From Streptomyces filamentosus (GTDB taxonomy: Bacteria > Actinomycetota > Actinomycetes > Streptomycetales > Streptomycetaceae), in contig NZ_BNBE01000001.1 of assembly GCF_014654895.1 (NCBI RefSeq), positions 3,246,501-3,310,500 of the forward strand: DNA of 64,000 nt, in the 5' to 3' direction. The position numbers and the translations under genes were made by a program. Below the pieces are notes generated by a model that was not told the DNA's origin, ran no database searches, and saw nothing but the letters and a program-made list of their open reading frames with translations. This document shows, piece after piece, positions 43,196 through 52,892 of this stretch (within the stretch, counting starts at the first letter, position 1; every line of letters begins with the position of its first letter).

Positions 43196-44476
43196 TCAGT
43201 CCACCGCCACCGGCACTCGGTGACCGATGCCACGTGCCGCGACCCGGCTCGCCTCGCGCGGCCTGAGCCGCGAGCGCAGGGCGACGAGCGTGACGAAGGC
43301 GAGCGCGGTGCCGGCCGCGGGGACGAGGAATCCGGCGCCGGAGCCGTGGGCGTCGGCGAGCCGGCCGGCGACCGTGACGGCCAGGGCCTGGCCGAGGGCG
43401 ACGGCGCCGGTGAGCCAGGTGAACGCCTCGGTGCGGGCGGTGGCCGGGATCAGGGTCTCGACGATGGTGTAGCCGGTGATCAGGGCCGGGGCGATGCACA
43501 GGCCGACGACGAGGCCGAGGGCGGCGAGCAGCGGCACCGAGTGCGCGGTCCACAGCAGGGACGCGGCGACGGTGAGGCCGGCGTAGCCCAGGAGCAGGCG
43601 GCGGCGGGGGCCGATCTTCCAGGCGACGGCGCCCATGGCGATGCCGGCGAGCATGTTGCCGGCGGCGAAGACGCCGTACAGCAGGCCGTTGGCGCCGGGG
43701 TTGCCGATCTCCTCGCTGAACGCGGTCAGCGAGACCTGCATGCCGCCGAAGACGGCGCCGATGCCGAGGAAGGCGACGACCAGGACGCGGACGCCGGGGA
43801 CGGACAGCGCGGAGCGGTGCGGCTCGGCGCCGTTCCGGCCGGCGGCGGCGAGCGCGCCGAAGGGCGGCTGGGTCGCGCGCTGGGCGGCGAAGAAGAGGCC
43901 GCCGAAGAGGGTGAGGGCGGCTTCGGTGATCAGGCCGGCGGCCGGGTGGACGCCGGTGCACAGGGCGGTGGCGAGGACCGGGCCGACGACGAAGGTGAAC
44001 TCGTCGGTGACCGACTCGAAGGCCGCCGCGGTCGGCATCAGCGGGGTGCCGTCGAGCTTGGCCGCCCAGCGGGCCCGGACCATGGGGCCGACCTGCGGGA
44101 CGGAGGCGCCGGCGGGCACGGCGGCGAGGAACAGCGCCCACAGCGGGGCGCCGGCCAGCGCGAGCACGACCAGCAGCGAGACGGCGGCGGAGTGGACGAG
44201 GACGCCGGGGACCAGGACGGCGCGCTGGCCGAAGCGGTCGGCGAGCTTGCCGCTCTGCGGGGCGAAGAGCGCCATGGAGACACCGGTGACGGCGGCGACG
44301 GCGCCGGCGCTGCCGTAGGAACCGGTGGTGTGCTGGACGAGCAGGACGATGCCGATGGTGAGCATCGCGAAGGGCTGCCGGGCGGCGAAGCCGGGGATCA
44401 GGAAGGAGAGCGCACCGGGGGTGCGCAGCAGCTGCCCGTAGCCGGGCCGCTTCTCGGAGACGACCGTGGACGCCAC
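43196..44476 (-). CDS. MFS permease, 12 spans
   Basis: A 426-residue major facilitator protein. The first span region reads LLRTPGALSFLIPGFAARQPF, and motif A-like GKLADRFGQR follows span two. Further spans are clear; the C-terminus is a short Arg-rich tail. The lack of a known substrate signature leaves function open; it resembles small actinobacterial exporters rather than DHA2 pumps. The GTG 44476 start has AAAGGCCAGGA upstream. Confidence 0.85.
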   Translation of the reverse strand: MASTVVSEKRPGYGQLLRTPGALSFLIPGFAARQPFAMLTIGIVLLVQHTTGSYGSAGAVAAVTGVSMALFAPQSGKLADRFGQRAVLVPGVLVHSAAVSLLVVLALAGAPLWALFLAAVPAGASVPQVGPMVRARWAAKLDGTPLMPTAAAFESVTDEFTFVVGPVLATALCTGVHPAAGLITEAALTLFGGLFFAAQRATQPPFGALAAAGRNGAEPHRSALSVPGVRVLVVAFLGIGAVFGGMQVSLTAFSEEIGNPGANGLLYGVFAAGNMLAGIAMGAVAWKIGPRRRLLLGYAGLTVAASLLWTAHSVPLLAALGLVVGLCIAPALITGYTIVETLIPATARTEAFTWLTGAVALGQALAVTVAGRLADAHGSGAGFLVPAAGTALAFVTLVALRSRLRPREASRVAARGIGHRVPVAVD

Positions 44477-44784
44477 GGTCCTGGCCTTTCTGCCGCCTGG
44501 TAGCGCGCCGGGGCACGGTGGTGCCGGTCTCGCCGAGAGCTGTCCTCTTGCGCGGAACTGCGGTAGATACCGGTGGACCCCCCTGCGGGAGGGGTTCCGC
44601 GGCCGCCATACGGTCGCGCCAGCTCTGCGTCAGGCAGAGTTGGTTCGATCAAGTGTGCCTTCATGGTACAGGGAGGAACGTTCTCCCGCCTGTGATTCCA
44701 CTGGGGAGAACGCTCCTGACCCCGAAATAATGCCGGCGATTAACCCTCTGTTCCCTCGGTCGCCGGTCCTCGCTCCCGGCCCCC
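44477..44784. other. Intergenic region with two GGGAG-ACG palindromes
   Basis: No gene seen. GGGAGGAACGTTCTCCC (44671-44687) is a near-perfect palindrome and GGGGAGAACGCTCC (44703-44716) is a second, weaker copy. Both lie downstream of the antiporter and ~200 bp upstream of the MFS gene and could be operators. Confidence 0.45.
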
Positions 44785-46356
44785 TCAGTCTTCCGTTCCC
44801 TCGTCCTTCCCCGTCACGGACGCGGGCCGGTGGAAGCGGGTGCGGGTCGTCTCGACCGCCCGCGGGCCGCCGCCGGTGCCGAGCCAGCCCGCGAGCTTGC
44901 CGCCCTGGCCGACCGCGCGCAGCCGGCGCTCGGTGGCGTCCCGCACCGGGTCGGTGGCGACGACGAGCAGCTCGTCGCCCTTGCGCAGCACGGTCGCCGG
45001 GCCCGGTACGAAGCTGGCGTCGTCCCGTACGACGAGGGTGACGGCGGCGCCGGCCGGGAGGCGGAGCTCGGCGACCTCGACGCCGTGCATCTTGGATCCG
45101 GGCGGGATGGCGACGGAGAGCAGGTGGCCGCGGAGCCGTTCCAGCGGGGCGGACTCGACGCCGAGGTCGGCGGCGCCGGAGGAGTCGCCGAGCTTCAGCG
45201 CCTTCGCGAGGTAGGGGAGGGTCGGGCCCTGGACGAGGGTGTAGACGACGACCAGGACGAAGACGATGTTGAAGATCCGCTCGCTGCCCTCGATCTGGCT
45301 CACCATCGGGATGGTGGCGAGGATGATGGGCACCGCTCCGCGCAGGCCGGCCCAGGACATCAGGGCCTGCTCCTGCCAGGGGATGCGGAAGGGCAGCAGG
45401 CTGACCAGCACCTCCATGGGGCGGGCCACCATGGTGAGGACGAGGCCGATGACGACGGCCGGCCAGAAGTCGTTGAGGAGCTCGTGCGGGGTGACGAGCA
45501 GGCCGAGCAGGACGAACATGCCGATCTGGGCGATCCAGCCGAGTCCCTCGGCGAAGCCGCGGTTGGCGGGGGCGTGCGGCAGCTTGGCGTTGCCGAGGAC
45601 CATCGAGGCCAGGTAGACGGCGAGGAAGCCGGAGCCGTGGGCGAGGGCGCCGGCGGCGTAGGCGCTGACGGCGATGGCCATGACGGCGATCGGGTAGAGG
45701 CCGGAGGCGGGCAGGGCGATGTGCTTGAGCCCGTACGCCCCGACGAAGCCGACCGCGAGGCCGACGGCGGCGCCGATGGCGAGCTCCAGGGCGATCTCGC
45801 CGACCAGGGCGTACCAGTGGTCGATCGGTCCCGCGGTGGAGAAGGCGACGACGAGGATGACCACGGGGGCGTCGTTGAAGCCGGACTCGGCCTCCAGGAC
45901 GCCGGTGACCCGGGACGGCAGCGGCACCTTGCGCAGCACGGAGAAGACGGCGGCGGCGTCGGTGGAGGAGACGACGGCGCCGATGATCAGCGCCTGCCGC
46001 CAGTCCAGGCCGACGAGGTAGTGGGCACCGGCGGCGGTGATGCCGACGCTGACGGCGACGCCGACGGTGGAGAGGACGACCGCGGCCGGCAGGGCCGGTT
46101 CGATCTCCTTCCACTTCGTGCCGAGGCCGCCCTCGGCGAGGATGACGACGAGGGCCGCGTAGCCGATGACCTGGGTGAGCTCGGCGTTGTCGAAGGCGAC
46201 GTTGCCGATGCCGTCCTGCCCCATGGCGATGCCGATGCCGAGGTAGAGGAGGAGGCTGGGGAGCCCGCTCCGGGAGGAGATCCGCACGGCGGCGACCGCG
46301 ATCAGCAGGACGAGCGAGCTGATCAGCAGGAGTTCGTTGAGCTCGTGGACAGTCAG
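44785..46356 (-). CDS. K+/H+ antiporter (CPA1, CvrA/NhaP2-like)
   Basis: A ~523-residue cation/proton antiporter. The N-terminal 12-13 spans include SSTDAAAVFSVLRK, ESGFNDAPVVILV (transport-site Asn-Asp) and WAGLRGAVPIILAT. The last ~150 residues form a TrkA-C-like regulatory domain (HGVEVAELRLPAGAAVTLVVRD). The in-frame GTG at 46287 would cut off most of the first span. CTG 46356 has GGGAAGGA at ideal distance and restores the sequence TVHELNELLLISSLVLLIAVAAV, as in Streptomyces homologues. A CTG start is rare. Confidence 0.85.
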   Translation of the reverse strand: MTVHELNELLLISSLVLLIAVAAVRISSRSGLPSLLLYLGIGIAMGQDGIGNVAFDNAELTQVIGYAALVVILAEGGLGTKWKEIEPALPAAVVLSTVGVAVSVGITAAGAHYLVGLDWRQALIIGAVVSSTDAAAVFSVLRKVPLPSRVTGVLEAESGFNDAPVVILVVAFSTAGPIDHWYALVGEIALELAIGAAVGLAVGFVGAYGLKHIALPASGLYPIAVMAIAVSAYAAGALAHGSGFLAVYLASMVLGNAKLPHAPANRGFAEGLGWIAQIGMFVLLGLLVTPHELLNDFWPAVVIGLVLTMVARPMEVLVSLLPFRIPWQEQALMSWAGLRGAVPIILATIPMVSQIEGSERIFNIVFVLVVVYTLVQGPTLPYLAKALKLGDSSGAADLGVESAPLERLRGHLLSVAIPPGSKMHGVEVAELRLPAGAAVTLVVRDDASFVPGPATVLRKGDELLVVATDPVRDATERRLRAVGQGGKLAGWLGTGGGPRAVETTRTRFHRPASVTGKDEGTED

Positions 46357-46580
46357 TGCGCCGGTCCTTCCCTCGCGTGCGCCGGATCGTTCCTCCAGCG
46401 GCAGGTACTTCGTTACCTTACCTAATCTTTAACGCTTTCTTGACGCCTTCTTTGCGCGGGGCCGTTCTCCGATGCGGTCATCTGTGCGGTTCCTTCCTGA
46501 CACCGAGTCCAGGGCCCGCAGGCGCTGCGCCTAAGGTTGCTCCCGTACTCCAGGACCACCCTGCCCCTCGAAGGACAGCG

Positions 46581-49322
46581 ATGCCCTCCAACACGACCGC
46601 GCCTCCCGCCAAGAAGAAAGGCAGGCGCGCCCGCCTGATCGTCCTGCTCCTGGTCCTTGCGCTGGTCGGGGCCGTCGCCTTCGGCGGCTGGTGGGGAGTC
46701 GGCACCGTCCGGGCCTCGTTCCCGCAGACCACCGGCGAGGTCCGGATCGACTCGCTCTCCGGCGACGTCGAGGTCAAGCGCGACGCCAACGGCGTCCCGC
46801 AGATCTACGCGGACAACGAGACCGACCTCTTCCGCGCGCAGGGCTACGTCCAGGCGCAGGACCGCTTCTACGAGATGGACGTCCGCCGGCACCTCACCGC
46901 CGGCCGCCTCTCCGAGATGTTCGGCGAGGACCAGGTCGACACCGACGCCTTCCTGCGCACCCTCGGCTGGCGGCAGGTGGCGCAGCGGGAGTACGACGAG
47001 GTCCTGGCGCCGGAGACGAAGAAGTACCTCCAGGCGTACGCGGAGGGCGTGAACGCCTATCTGAAGGGCCGGGACGCCAAGGACGTCTCCGTCGAGTACG
47101 CGGCCCTGTCCTTCGCCAACGACTACGCGATCGAGCCGTGGACCCCGGTCGACTCGGTCGCCTGGCTCAAGGCCATGGCCTGGGACCTGCGCGGCAACAT
47201 GCAGGACGAGATCGACCGCTCGCTGCTCACCAGCCGGCTGACCCCGGCGCAGATCAAGCAGCTGTACCCGGAGTACCCGTACGACCTCCACCAGCCGATC
47301 CTCGACCGCGGCACGGTCGACCCGGTGACGAAGAAGTTCGACCCGGCGGCGGGCAAGGACGAGGCGGCCGGCGACGGCTCCGGCACGGGCACGGGCACGG
47401 GTACGGGCTCCGGCGGCGCGAGCGCCCAGCTCGCCGCGCTCTCCGGCCTCTCCGACGTCCTCGACGGCGTCCCGGCGCTGCTCGGCCCCAACGGCAACGG
47501 CATCGGCTCCAACTCCTGGGTCGTCTCCGGCGACCTCACCACCTCCGGCAAGCCGCTGCTCGCCAACGACCCGCACCTCGCGCCGATGCTGCCGTCCCTC
47601 TGGTACCAGATGGGCCTGCACTGCCGCTCGGTCTCGGCGACCTGCCGCTACGACGTGGCCGGCTACACCTTCTCCGGCATGCCCGGCGTGATCATCGGCC
47701 ACAACGACTCGATCGCCTGGGGCCTCACCAACCTGGGCGCCGACGTCACCGACCTCTACCTGGAGAAGGTCACCCCCGAGGGCTACCTCGTCGACGGCAA
47801 GGCCAAGCCCTTCGACACCCGCGAGGAGACCATCAAGGTCGCCGGCGGCTCGAACCGCACCATCACGGTCCGCTCCACCGACCACGGCCCGCTGGTCTCC
47901 GACCGCTCCTCCGAGCTGGAGAAGGTCGGCCAGAAGGCCCCCGTCGGCAACTCCGCCCCCGACCGCGCCGAGGGCTACGGCGTCTCCCTCCAGTGGACCG
48001 CCCTCCAGCCCGGCAGGTCGATGGACGCGATCTTCGCGCTCAACCTCGCCAAGGACTTCAAGCAGTTCCGGGCCGCCGCGAAGAACTTCGAGGTCCCCTC
48101 GCAGAACCTCGTCTACGCCGACACCAAGGGCAACATCGGCTACCAGTCCCCGGGCAAGATCCCGCGCCGCGCCACCGGCGACGGCACCCTGCCCGCCCCC
48201 GGCTGGGACTCCCGCTACCGCTGGAAGGGCTACATCCCCTTCGAGCAGCTGCCGTACGAGTACAACCCGGACCGCGGCTACATCGTCACCGCCAACCAGG
48301 CCGTGATCTCCCCGGAGCAGTACGACGACCTGCTCACGAAGGACTGGGGCTACGGCTCCCGCAGCCAGCGGATCAACGACCTCATCGAGTCGAAGACCAA
48401 GGACGGCGGCAAGATCTCGCCGGACGACATGCGGACCATGCAGACGGACAACCGCAGCGAGATCGCCACGCTGCTCAACCCGCTGCTGCTGAAGATCGAC
48501 GTCTCCGACCCGTACGTCCGCGAGGCGCAGAAGCTCCTGGAGGGCTGGGACTACACGCAGGAGCCCGACTCGGCCGCCGCCGCGTACTTCAACGCGGTCT
48601 GGCGCAACGTCCTCAAGCTGTCCTTCGGCGACAAGCTGCCCAAGGAGGTGCGCGCCGAGGGCGACTGCGTCATGGTCCGCCCGGTCGACGCCACCGGGCC
48701 GGTCGACGAGCAGAACAAGCTGGTCCGCGAGTGCGGCGAGCGGGACCCCGACTCGGCGCAGCCGGACGGCGGCGACCGCTGGTACGAGGTGGTCCGCCCG
48801 CTCCTCAAGCAGGAGAAGAACGAGTGGTGGGTCACCCCCGCCACCCGCACCGACCCGGCCACCGAGACCCGCGACCAGCTGCTCGCCCGGGCCATGAAGG
48901 ACGCCCGCTGGGAGCTGACGGCCAAGCTCGGCAAGGACGTCTCCACCTGGAGCTGGGGCCGGCTGCACCAGCTGACCCTGAAGAACCAGACGCTCGGCAC
49001 CGCCGGTCCCGGAGTGGTGCAGCAGCTGCTGAACCGCGGCCCGTGGAACCTCGGCGGCGGCGAGGCCGCGGTCGACGCGACCGGCTGGAACGCGGCCGGC
49101 GGCTACGAGGTCATCTGGGTGCCGTCGATGCGGATGGTCGTCAACGTCGGCGACTGGGACAAGTCCCGGTGGATCAACCTGACCGGGGCCTCCGGCCACG
49201 CCTTCCACGACAACTACACGGACCAGACGGACGCCTGGGCCAAGGGCGAGCTGTACGACTGGCCCTACGGCAAGGCGGCGGTCGACGCGGCGGCGAAGGA
49301 CACGCTGACGCTCAGGCCGTGA
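46581..49322 (+). CDS. Penicillin acylase family Ntn-hydrolase
   Basis: A 913-residue membrane-anchored amidase precursor. A basic start and one span (~13-37) anchor it outside the cell. The alpha-like part (RIDSLSGDVEVKRDANGVPQIYA...) leads through a Gly/Thr-rich spacer to the self-cleavage site GIGSNSWVVSG. Ser after GIG becomes the N-terminal nucleophile of the beta chain, which continues with LLANDPHL and YTFSGMPGVIIGHNDSIAWGLTN. Such enzymes hydrolyse acyl-homoserine lactones, beta-lactam side chains or lipopeptide acyl groups; the substrate here is unknown. AAGGA lies ahead of ATG 46581. Confidence 0.9.
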   Translation: MPSNTTAPPAKKKGRRARLIVLLLVLALVGAVAFGGWWGVGTVRASFPQTTGEVRIDSLSGDVEVKRDANGVPQIYADNETDLFRAQGYVQAQDRFYEMDVRRHLTAGRLSEMFGEDQVDTDAFLRTLGWRQVAQREYDEVLAPETKKYLQAYAEGVNAYLKGRDAKDVSVEYAALSFANDYAIEPWTPVDSVAWLKAMAWDLRGNMQDEIDRSLLTSRLTPAQIKQLYPEYPYDLHQPILDRGTVDPVTKKFDPAAGKDEAAGDGSGTGTGTGTGSGGASAQLAALSGLSDVLDGVPALLGPNGNGIGSNSWVVSGDLTTSGKPLLANDPHLAPMLPSLWYQMGLHCRSVSATCRYDVAGYTFSGMPGVIIGHNDSIAWGLTNLGADVTDLYLEKVTPEGYLVDGKAKPFDTREETIKVAGGSNRTITVRSTDHGPLVSDRSSELEKVGQKAPVGNSAPDRAEGYGVSLQWTALQPGRSMDAIFALNLAKDFKQFRAAAKNFEVPSQNLVYADTKGNIGYQSPGKIPRRATGDGTLPAPGWDSRYRWKGYIPFEQLPYEYNPDRGYIVTANQAVISPEQYDDLLTKDWGYGSRSQRINDLIESKTKDGGKISPDDMRTMQTDNRSEIATLLNPLLLKIDVSDPYVREAQKLLEGWDYTQEPDSAAAAYFNAVWRNVLKLSFGDKLPKEVRAEGDCVMVRPVDATGPVDEQNKLVRECGERDPDSAQPDGGDRWYEVVRPLLKQEKNEWWVTPATRTDPATETRDQLLARAMKDARWELTAKLGKDVSTWSWGRLHQLTLKNQTLGTAGPGVVQQLLNRGPWNLGGGEAAVDATGWNAAGGYEVIWVPSMRMVVNVGDWDKSRWINLTGASGHAFHDNYTDQTDAWAKGELYDWPYGKAAVDAAAKDTLTLRP

Positions 49323-49354
49323 TCGGGAAAGGCCGAAAAACGCCAGGACCGTGA

Positions 49355-49960
49355 TCAGGTCCGGCCGAAACGAGTCGCCCCCTCCGGGGTGACCACCGCG
49401 TGCACGGGGTGGTCGTGCGGTTCCTCCGGGACCCGCGCGACCACCTCGTCCGCGTAGAGGAGCACCACGAGCGCCGGGTCCTTCCCGGCGCGGGCGAGCC
49501 GGGCGAGGACGCGGTCGTACGAGCCGCCGCCCCGGCCGAGCCGCATGCCGCGCGCGTCCACCGCGAGCCCCGGCAGCAGCACCGCGTCCGCCGTGCACAC
49601 CGCGTCCGGGCCGAGCCGCGGGCCGGTCGGCTCCAGGAGGCCGCGGCCGGCCTTCGCCAGGGCCCCGGCCCCCTCGTACACCGCCCAGTCGAGGTCGTTG
49701 TCGGGCAGCAGCACCGGCAGCAGGACCCGCGTCCCGCGCACGCGGAGGGCGTCGAGCAGCGCGCGGGTGCCGGGCTCGCGGCCGACCGAGACGTACGCGG
49801 CGACGGTGGCGGCCCCGGCCAGCTCGGGCAGGACGGCGCCGTGCCCGGCCAGTTGCCCGGCGGTGCGGGCGAGGTCGTCGGGGGAGAGGGCGGCGCGGGC
49901 GTCCAGCAACCGGCGCCTCAGGATGGCCTTTTCGGACAAGTCGGGATTCTCTTTCTGCAC
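49355..49960 (-). CDS. 5-formyltetrahydrofolate cyclo-ligase
   Basis: ATP-dependent conversion of 5-formyl-THF to 5,10-methenyl-THF in one-carbon metabolism. The 201-residue protein has the N-terminal KAILRRRLLDARAALS helix, the Gly-rich ATP and product site RLGRGGGSYDRVLA, and the ending EEPHDHPVHAVVTPEG, all typical. It starts with GTG 49960. The gene converges with the penicillin acylase and is divergent from galU. Confidence 0.92.
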   Translation of the reverse strand: MQKENPDLSEKAILRRRLLDARAALSPDDLARTAGQLAGHGAVLPELAGAATVAAYVSVGREPGTRALLDALRVRGTRVLLPVLLPDNDLDWAVYEGAGALAKAGRGLLEPTGPRLGPDAVCTADAVLLPGLAVDARGMRLGRGGGSYDRVLARLARAGKDPALVVLLYADEVVARVPEEPHDHPVHAVVTPEGATRFGRT

Positions 49961-50056
49961 AGCGTTCCCTCAGGAATCTCCAGTAACGGGGTTTATCGGG
50001 AGAAAGTTAATCGGAGCCACATCTTTCTCTCATTCCCCAGCGGCTATGGTGCCTGC

Positions 50057-50968
50057 ATGAATCAGTCGTTCCCCCGGCTCGGCCGGATCAGCAAGGCTGT
50101 CATCCCGGCCGCCGGCCTCGGCACCCGCTTCCTGCCGGCGACGAAGGCGACGCCGAAGGAGATGCTGCCGGTCGTCGACAAGCCGGCGATCCAGTACGTC
50201 GTCGAGGAGGCCGTCGCCGCCGGACTCTCCGACGTGCTCATGATCACCGGCCGGAACAAGCGTCCCCTGGAGGACCACTTCGACCGGAACTACGAGCTGG
50301 AGGAGGCGCTGAGCCGCAAGGGCGACGGCGAACGCCTCTCCAAGGTCCAGGAGTCCAACGACCTCGCGACCATGCACTACGTGCGCCAGGGCGCCCCGCG
50401 CGGCCTCGGCCACGCGGTGCTGTGCGCGGCCCCGCACGTCGGCGACCAGCCCTTCGCGGTCCTCCTCGGCGACGACCTCATCGATCCGCGCGACCCCCTC
50501 CTCGCGCGGATGGTCGAGGTCCAGGAGCGCGAGGGCGGCAGCGTGATCGCCCTCATGGAGGTCGACCCCGCGCAGATCCACCTCTACGGCTGCGCGGCGG
50601 TCGAGGCGACCGTCGACGGCGACGTGGTGCGCGTGACGGACCTGGTGGAGAAGCCGGAGCCGGCGGAGGCGCCCAGCAACTACGCGGTGATCGGCCGCTA
50701 CGTGCTCGACCCCGCGGTCTTCGGCACGCTGCGGGAGACCGAGCCCGGCCGGGGCGGCGAGATCCAGCTGACCGACGCCCTCCAGAAGCTCGCGGGCGAC
50801 GAGAAGATCGGCGGACCGGTGCACGGCGTCGTCTTCAAGGGCCGCCGTTACGACACCGGGGACCGCGGCGACTACCTGCGTGCCATTGTCAGACTCGCGT
50901 GCGAGCGTGAAGATCTGGGACCGGACTTCCGGGCCTGGCTCCGGAGATACGTCAACGAGGAGATGTAG
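50057..50968 (+). CDS. galU: UTP-glucose-1-phosphate uridylyltransferase
   Basis: Makes UDP-glucose for envelope polysaccharides and trehalose. The 303-residue protein begins with the nucleotide-binding signature AAGLGTRFLPATKATPKEML and shows VDKPAIQYVVEEA, LLGDDLIDP and VEKPEPAEAPSNYAVIGRY in order. ATG 50057 is the likely start; no strong ribosome site is visible. The 3' end carries GAGGAG, which doubles as the ribosome site of glp four bases on, so translation is coupled. Confidence 0.95.
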   Translation: MNQSFPRLGRISKAVIPAAGLGTRFLPATKATPKEMLPVVDKPAIQYVVEEAVAAGLSDVLMITGRNKRPLEDHFDRNYELEEALSRKGDGERLSKVQESNDLATMHYVRQGAPRGLGHAVLCAAPHVGDQPFAVLLGDDLIDPRDPLLARMVEVQEREGGSVIALMEVDPAQIHLYGCAAVEATVDGDVVRVTDLVEKPEPAEAPSNYAVIGRYVLDPAVFGTLRETEPGRGGEIQLTDALQKLAGDEKIGGPVHGVVFKGRRYDTGDRGDYLRAIVRLACEREDLGPDFRAWLRRYVNEEM

Positions 50969-50972
50969 CACC

Positions 50973-52349
50973 TTGAGCAGCGACACGGCACCGTCCCGGG
51001 AGCCCCGGGAGCACGGCCGCGGCGACGACGGGGCCCACGGCCACGGCCCGGGCGACCCCTGCGCGGGACCGGCGCGCGGCCTGTGGTCGGTCGACGAGCA
51101 CCTGGCCGACGTCCTCGCGACGGTCCGCCCGCTCGACCCGATCGAGCTCCCGCTGCTCGACGCGCAGGGCTGCGTCCTCGTCGAGGACGTGACGGTGCCG
51201 GCGGCGCTGCCGCCGTTCGACAACAGCTCCATGGACGGGTACGCGGTGCGGGTCGCCGACGTCGCGGGCGCGACCGGGGAGTTCCCCGCCGTCCTCACCG
51301 TCGTCGGCGACGTCGCCGCGGGCGCGGGCGGCCTGCCCGAGGTCGGCCCCGGCCAGGCCGCCCGGATCATGACCGGCGCCCCGCTGCCCCCGGGCGCCGA
51401 GGCCGTCGTCCCGGTCGAGTGGACCGACGGCGGCACCGGCGGCGGAGCCGCCACCGGCATGCGGGCCGCGAGCACCGCCCCCGAGGGCGCCGCCGGCGAG
51501 GTGCGGGTGCACCGCGCGGCCGAGGCCGGCGCCCACGTCCGCCGGGCCGGCAGCGACGTCCGGGCCGGGGAGCTCGCCCTCGCGGCGGGCACCGTCCTCG
51601 GGCCGCCGCAGCTCGGCCTGCTCGCCGCGATCGGCCGGGGCACGGTCCGGGTCCGGCCGCGCCCCCGCGTGGTGGTCATGGCCACCGGCAGCGAGCTCGT
51701 CCAGCCCGGCGAGGAGCTGGGCCCCGGCCAGATCCACGACTCCAACAGCTTCGCGCTGGCCGCCGCCGCCAAGGACGCGGGCGCCCTGGCCTACCGGGTC
51801 GGCGCCGTCGCCGACGACGCCGAGTCGCTGCGCGCCGCCATCGAGGACCAGCTGATCAGGGCCGACCTCCTCGTCACCACCGGAGGGGTCAGCGTCGGCG
51901 CCTACGACGTGGTCAAGGAGGCCCTGACCGCCGACGGGCAGGTCGACTTCCGCAAGCTGGCGATGCAGCCGGGCAAGCCGCAGGGCTTCGGCGCGATCGG
52001 CCCCGAGCAGATCCCGCTGCTCGCCCTGCCGGGCAACCCGGTCTCCTCGTACGTCTCCTTCGAGCTCTTCGTCCGCCCCGCGATCCGCGCCCTGATGGGC
52101 CTGGAGGACCTGCACCGCCCGGTGGTCCGCGCGGCCCTGAAGACGGATGCCGCCCTCACCTCGCCGCCGGGCCGCCGCCAGTACCTCCGGGGGACGTACG
52201 ACGCCGAGTCGGGCACCGTCACCCCCGTGGGCGGTGCCGGCTCGCACCTGATCGCCGCCCTCGCCCACGCGGACTGCCTGCTCGTCGTCCCGGAGGACCG
52301 GGACGGGGCGGAGCCGGGCGACGAGCTGGACGTGGTCCTCCTCGGCTGA
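50973..52349 (+). CDS. glp: Gephyrin-like molybdotransferase Glp (MoeA)
   Basis: A 458-residue MoeA-family protein that inserts molybdate into adenylylated molybdopterin. Diagnostic parts are NSSMDGYAV, TGAPLPPGAEAVVPVE, TGSELVQPGEELGPGQI, TTGGVSVGAYDVVKEAL, MQPGKPQGFG and ALPGNPVSS. In Corynebacterium a paralogue in this position, Glp, joins the divisome through FtsZ and the membrane receptor GlpR, encoded nearby as here (54.3 kb). It may serve both roles. TTG 50973 is chosen because GAGGAG from the end of galU precedes it. An Ala/Gly-rich insertion (~150-170) is not typical. Confidence 0.9.
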   Translation: MSSDTAPSREPREHGRGDDGAHGHGPGDPCAGPARGLWSVDEHLADVLATVRPLDPIELPLLDAQGCVLVEDVTVPAALPPFDNSSMDGYAVRVADVAGATGEFPAVLTVVGDVAAGAGGLPEVGPGQAARIMTGAPLPPGAEAVVPVEWTDGGTGGGAATGMRAASTAPEGAAGEVRVHRAAEAGAHVRRAGSDVRAGELALAAGTVLGPPQLGLLAAIGRGTVRVRPRPRVVVMATGSELVQPGEELGPGQIHDSNSFALAAAAKDAGALAYRVGAVADDAESLRAAIEDQLIRADLLVTTGGVSVGAYDVVKEALTADGQVDFRKLAMQPGKPQGFGAIGPEQIPLLALPGNPVSSYVSFELFVRPAIRALMGLEDLHRPVVRAALKTDAALTSPPGRRQYLRGTYDAESGTVTPVGGAGSHLIAALAHADCLLVVPEDRDGAEPGDELDVVLLG

Positions 52350-52406
52350 GGGGGAGCGGGTGGGGGTACGGTGCAGTCCCACACAGCGACCGGGAGTGTC
52401 ACGGCC

Positions 52407-52892
52407 ATGAGCACGCAGCAAGGTCTCACCCACATCGACGAGGCGGGCGCCGCCCGCATGGTCGACGTATCGGCGAAGGACGTCACGTCCCGCACGGCAC
52501 GCGCCAGCGGGCGGGTGCTCGTCTCGCCGCGCGTGATCGAGCTGCTGCGCGGCGAGGGCGTGCCGAAGGGCGACGCGCTGGCCACCGCCCGCATCGCCGG
52601 GATCATGGGCGCGAAGAAGACCCCCGACCTCATCCCGCTCTGCCACCCGCTGGCCGTCTCCGGGGTGACGCTGGACCTGTCGGTCACCGACGAGGCCGTG
52701 GAGATCCTGGCGACCGTGCGGACCACGGACCGCACGGGCGTCGAGATGGAGGCCCTGACCGCCGTCTCGGTGGCCGCGCTGACGGTCGTGGACATGGTGA
52801 AGGCGGTCGACAAGGGCGCGGTCATCTCCGACGTGCGGGTCGAGGAGAAGACCGGCGGCAAGTCGGGCCACTGGACCCGGGACGAGGCGTGA
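52407..52892 (+). CDS. moaC: Cyclic pyranopterin monophosphate synthase
   Basis: Second half of the first step of molybdenum cofactor synthesis. The 161-residue protein carries [44 protein letters not shown] and [21 protein letters not shown], all textbook MoaC; the lysine and the Asp in these motifs form the active site. ATG 52407 is followed by STQQGLTH. The stop overlaps the next gene as GTGA. Confidence 0.95.
   Translation: MSTQQGLTHIDEAGAARMVDVSAKDVTSRTARASGRVLVSPRVIELLRGEGVPKGDALATARIAGIMGAKKTPDLIPLCHPLAVSGVTLDLSVTDEAVEILATVRTTDRTGVEMEALTAVSVAALTVVDMVKAVDKGAVISDVRVEEKTGGKSGHWTRDEA

Noticed and set aside
46415..46435. Half iron box TTAGGTAAGG upstream of the antiporter
   Set aside because: The left half matches a DtxR/IdeR site but the right half does not, and neither neighbour is an iron gene.
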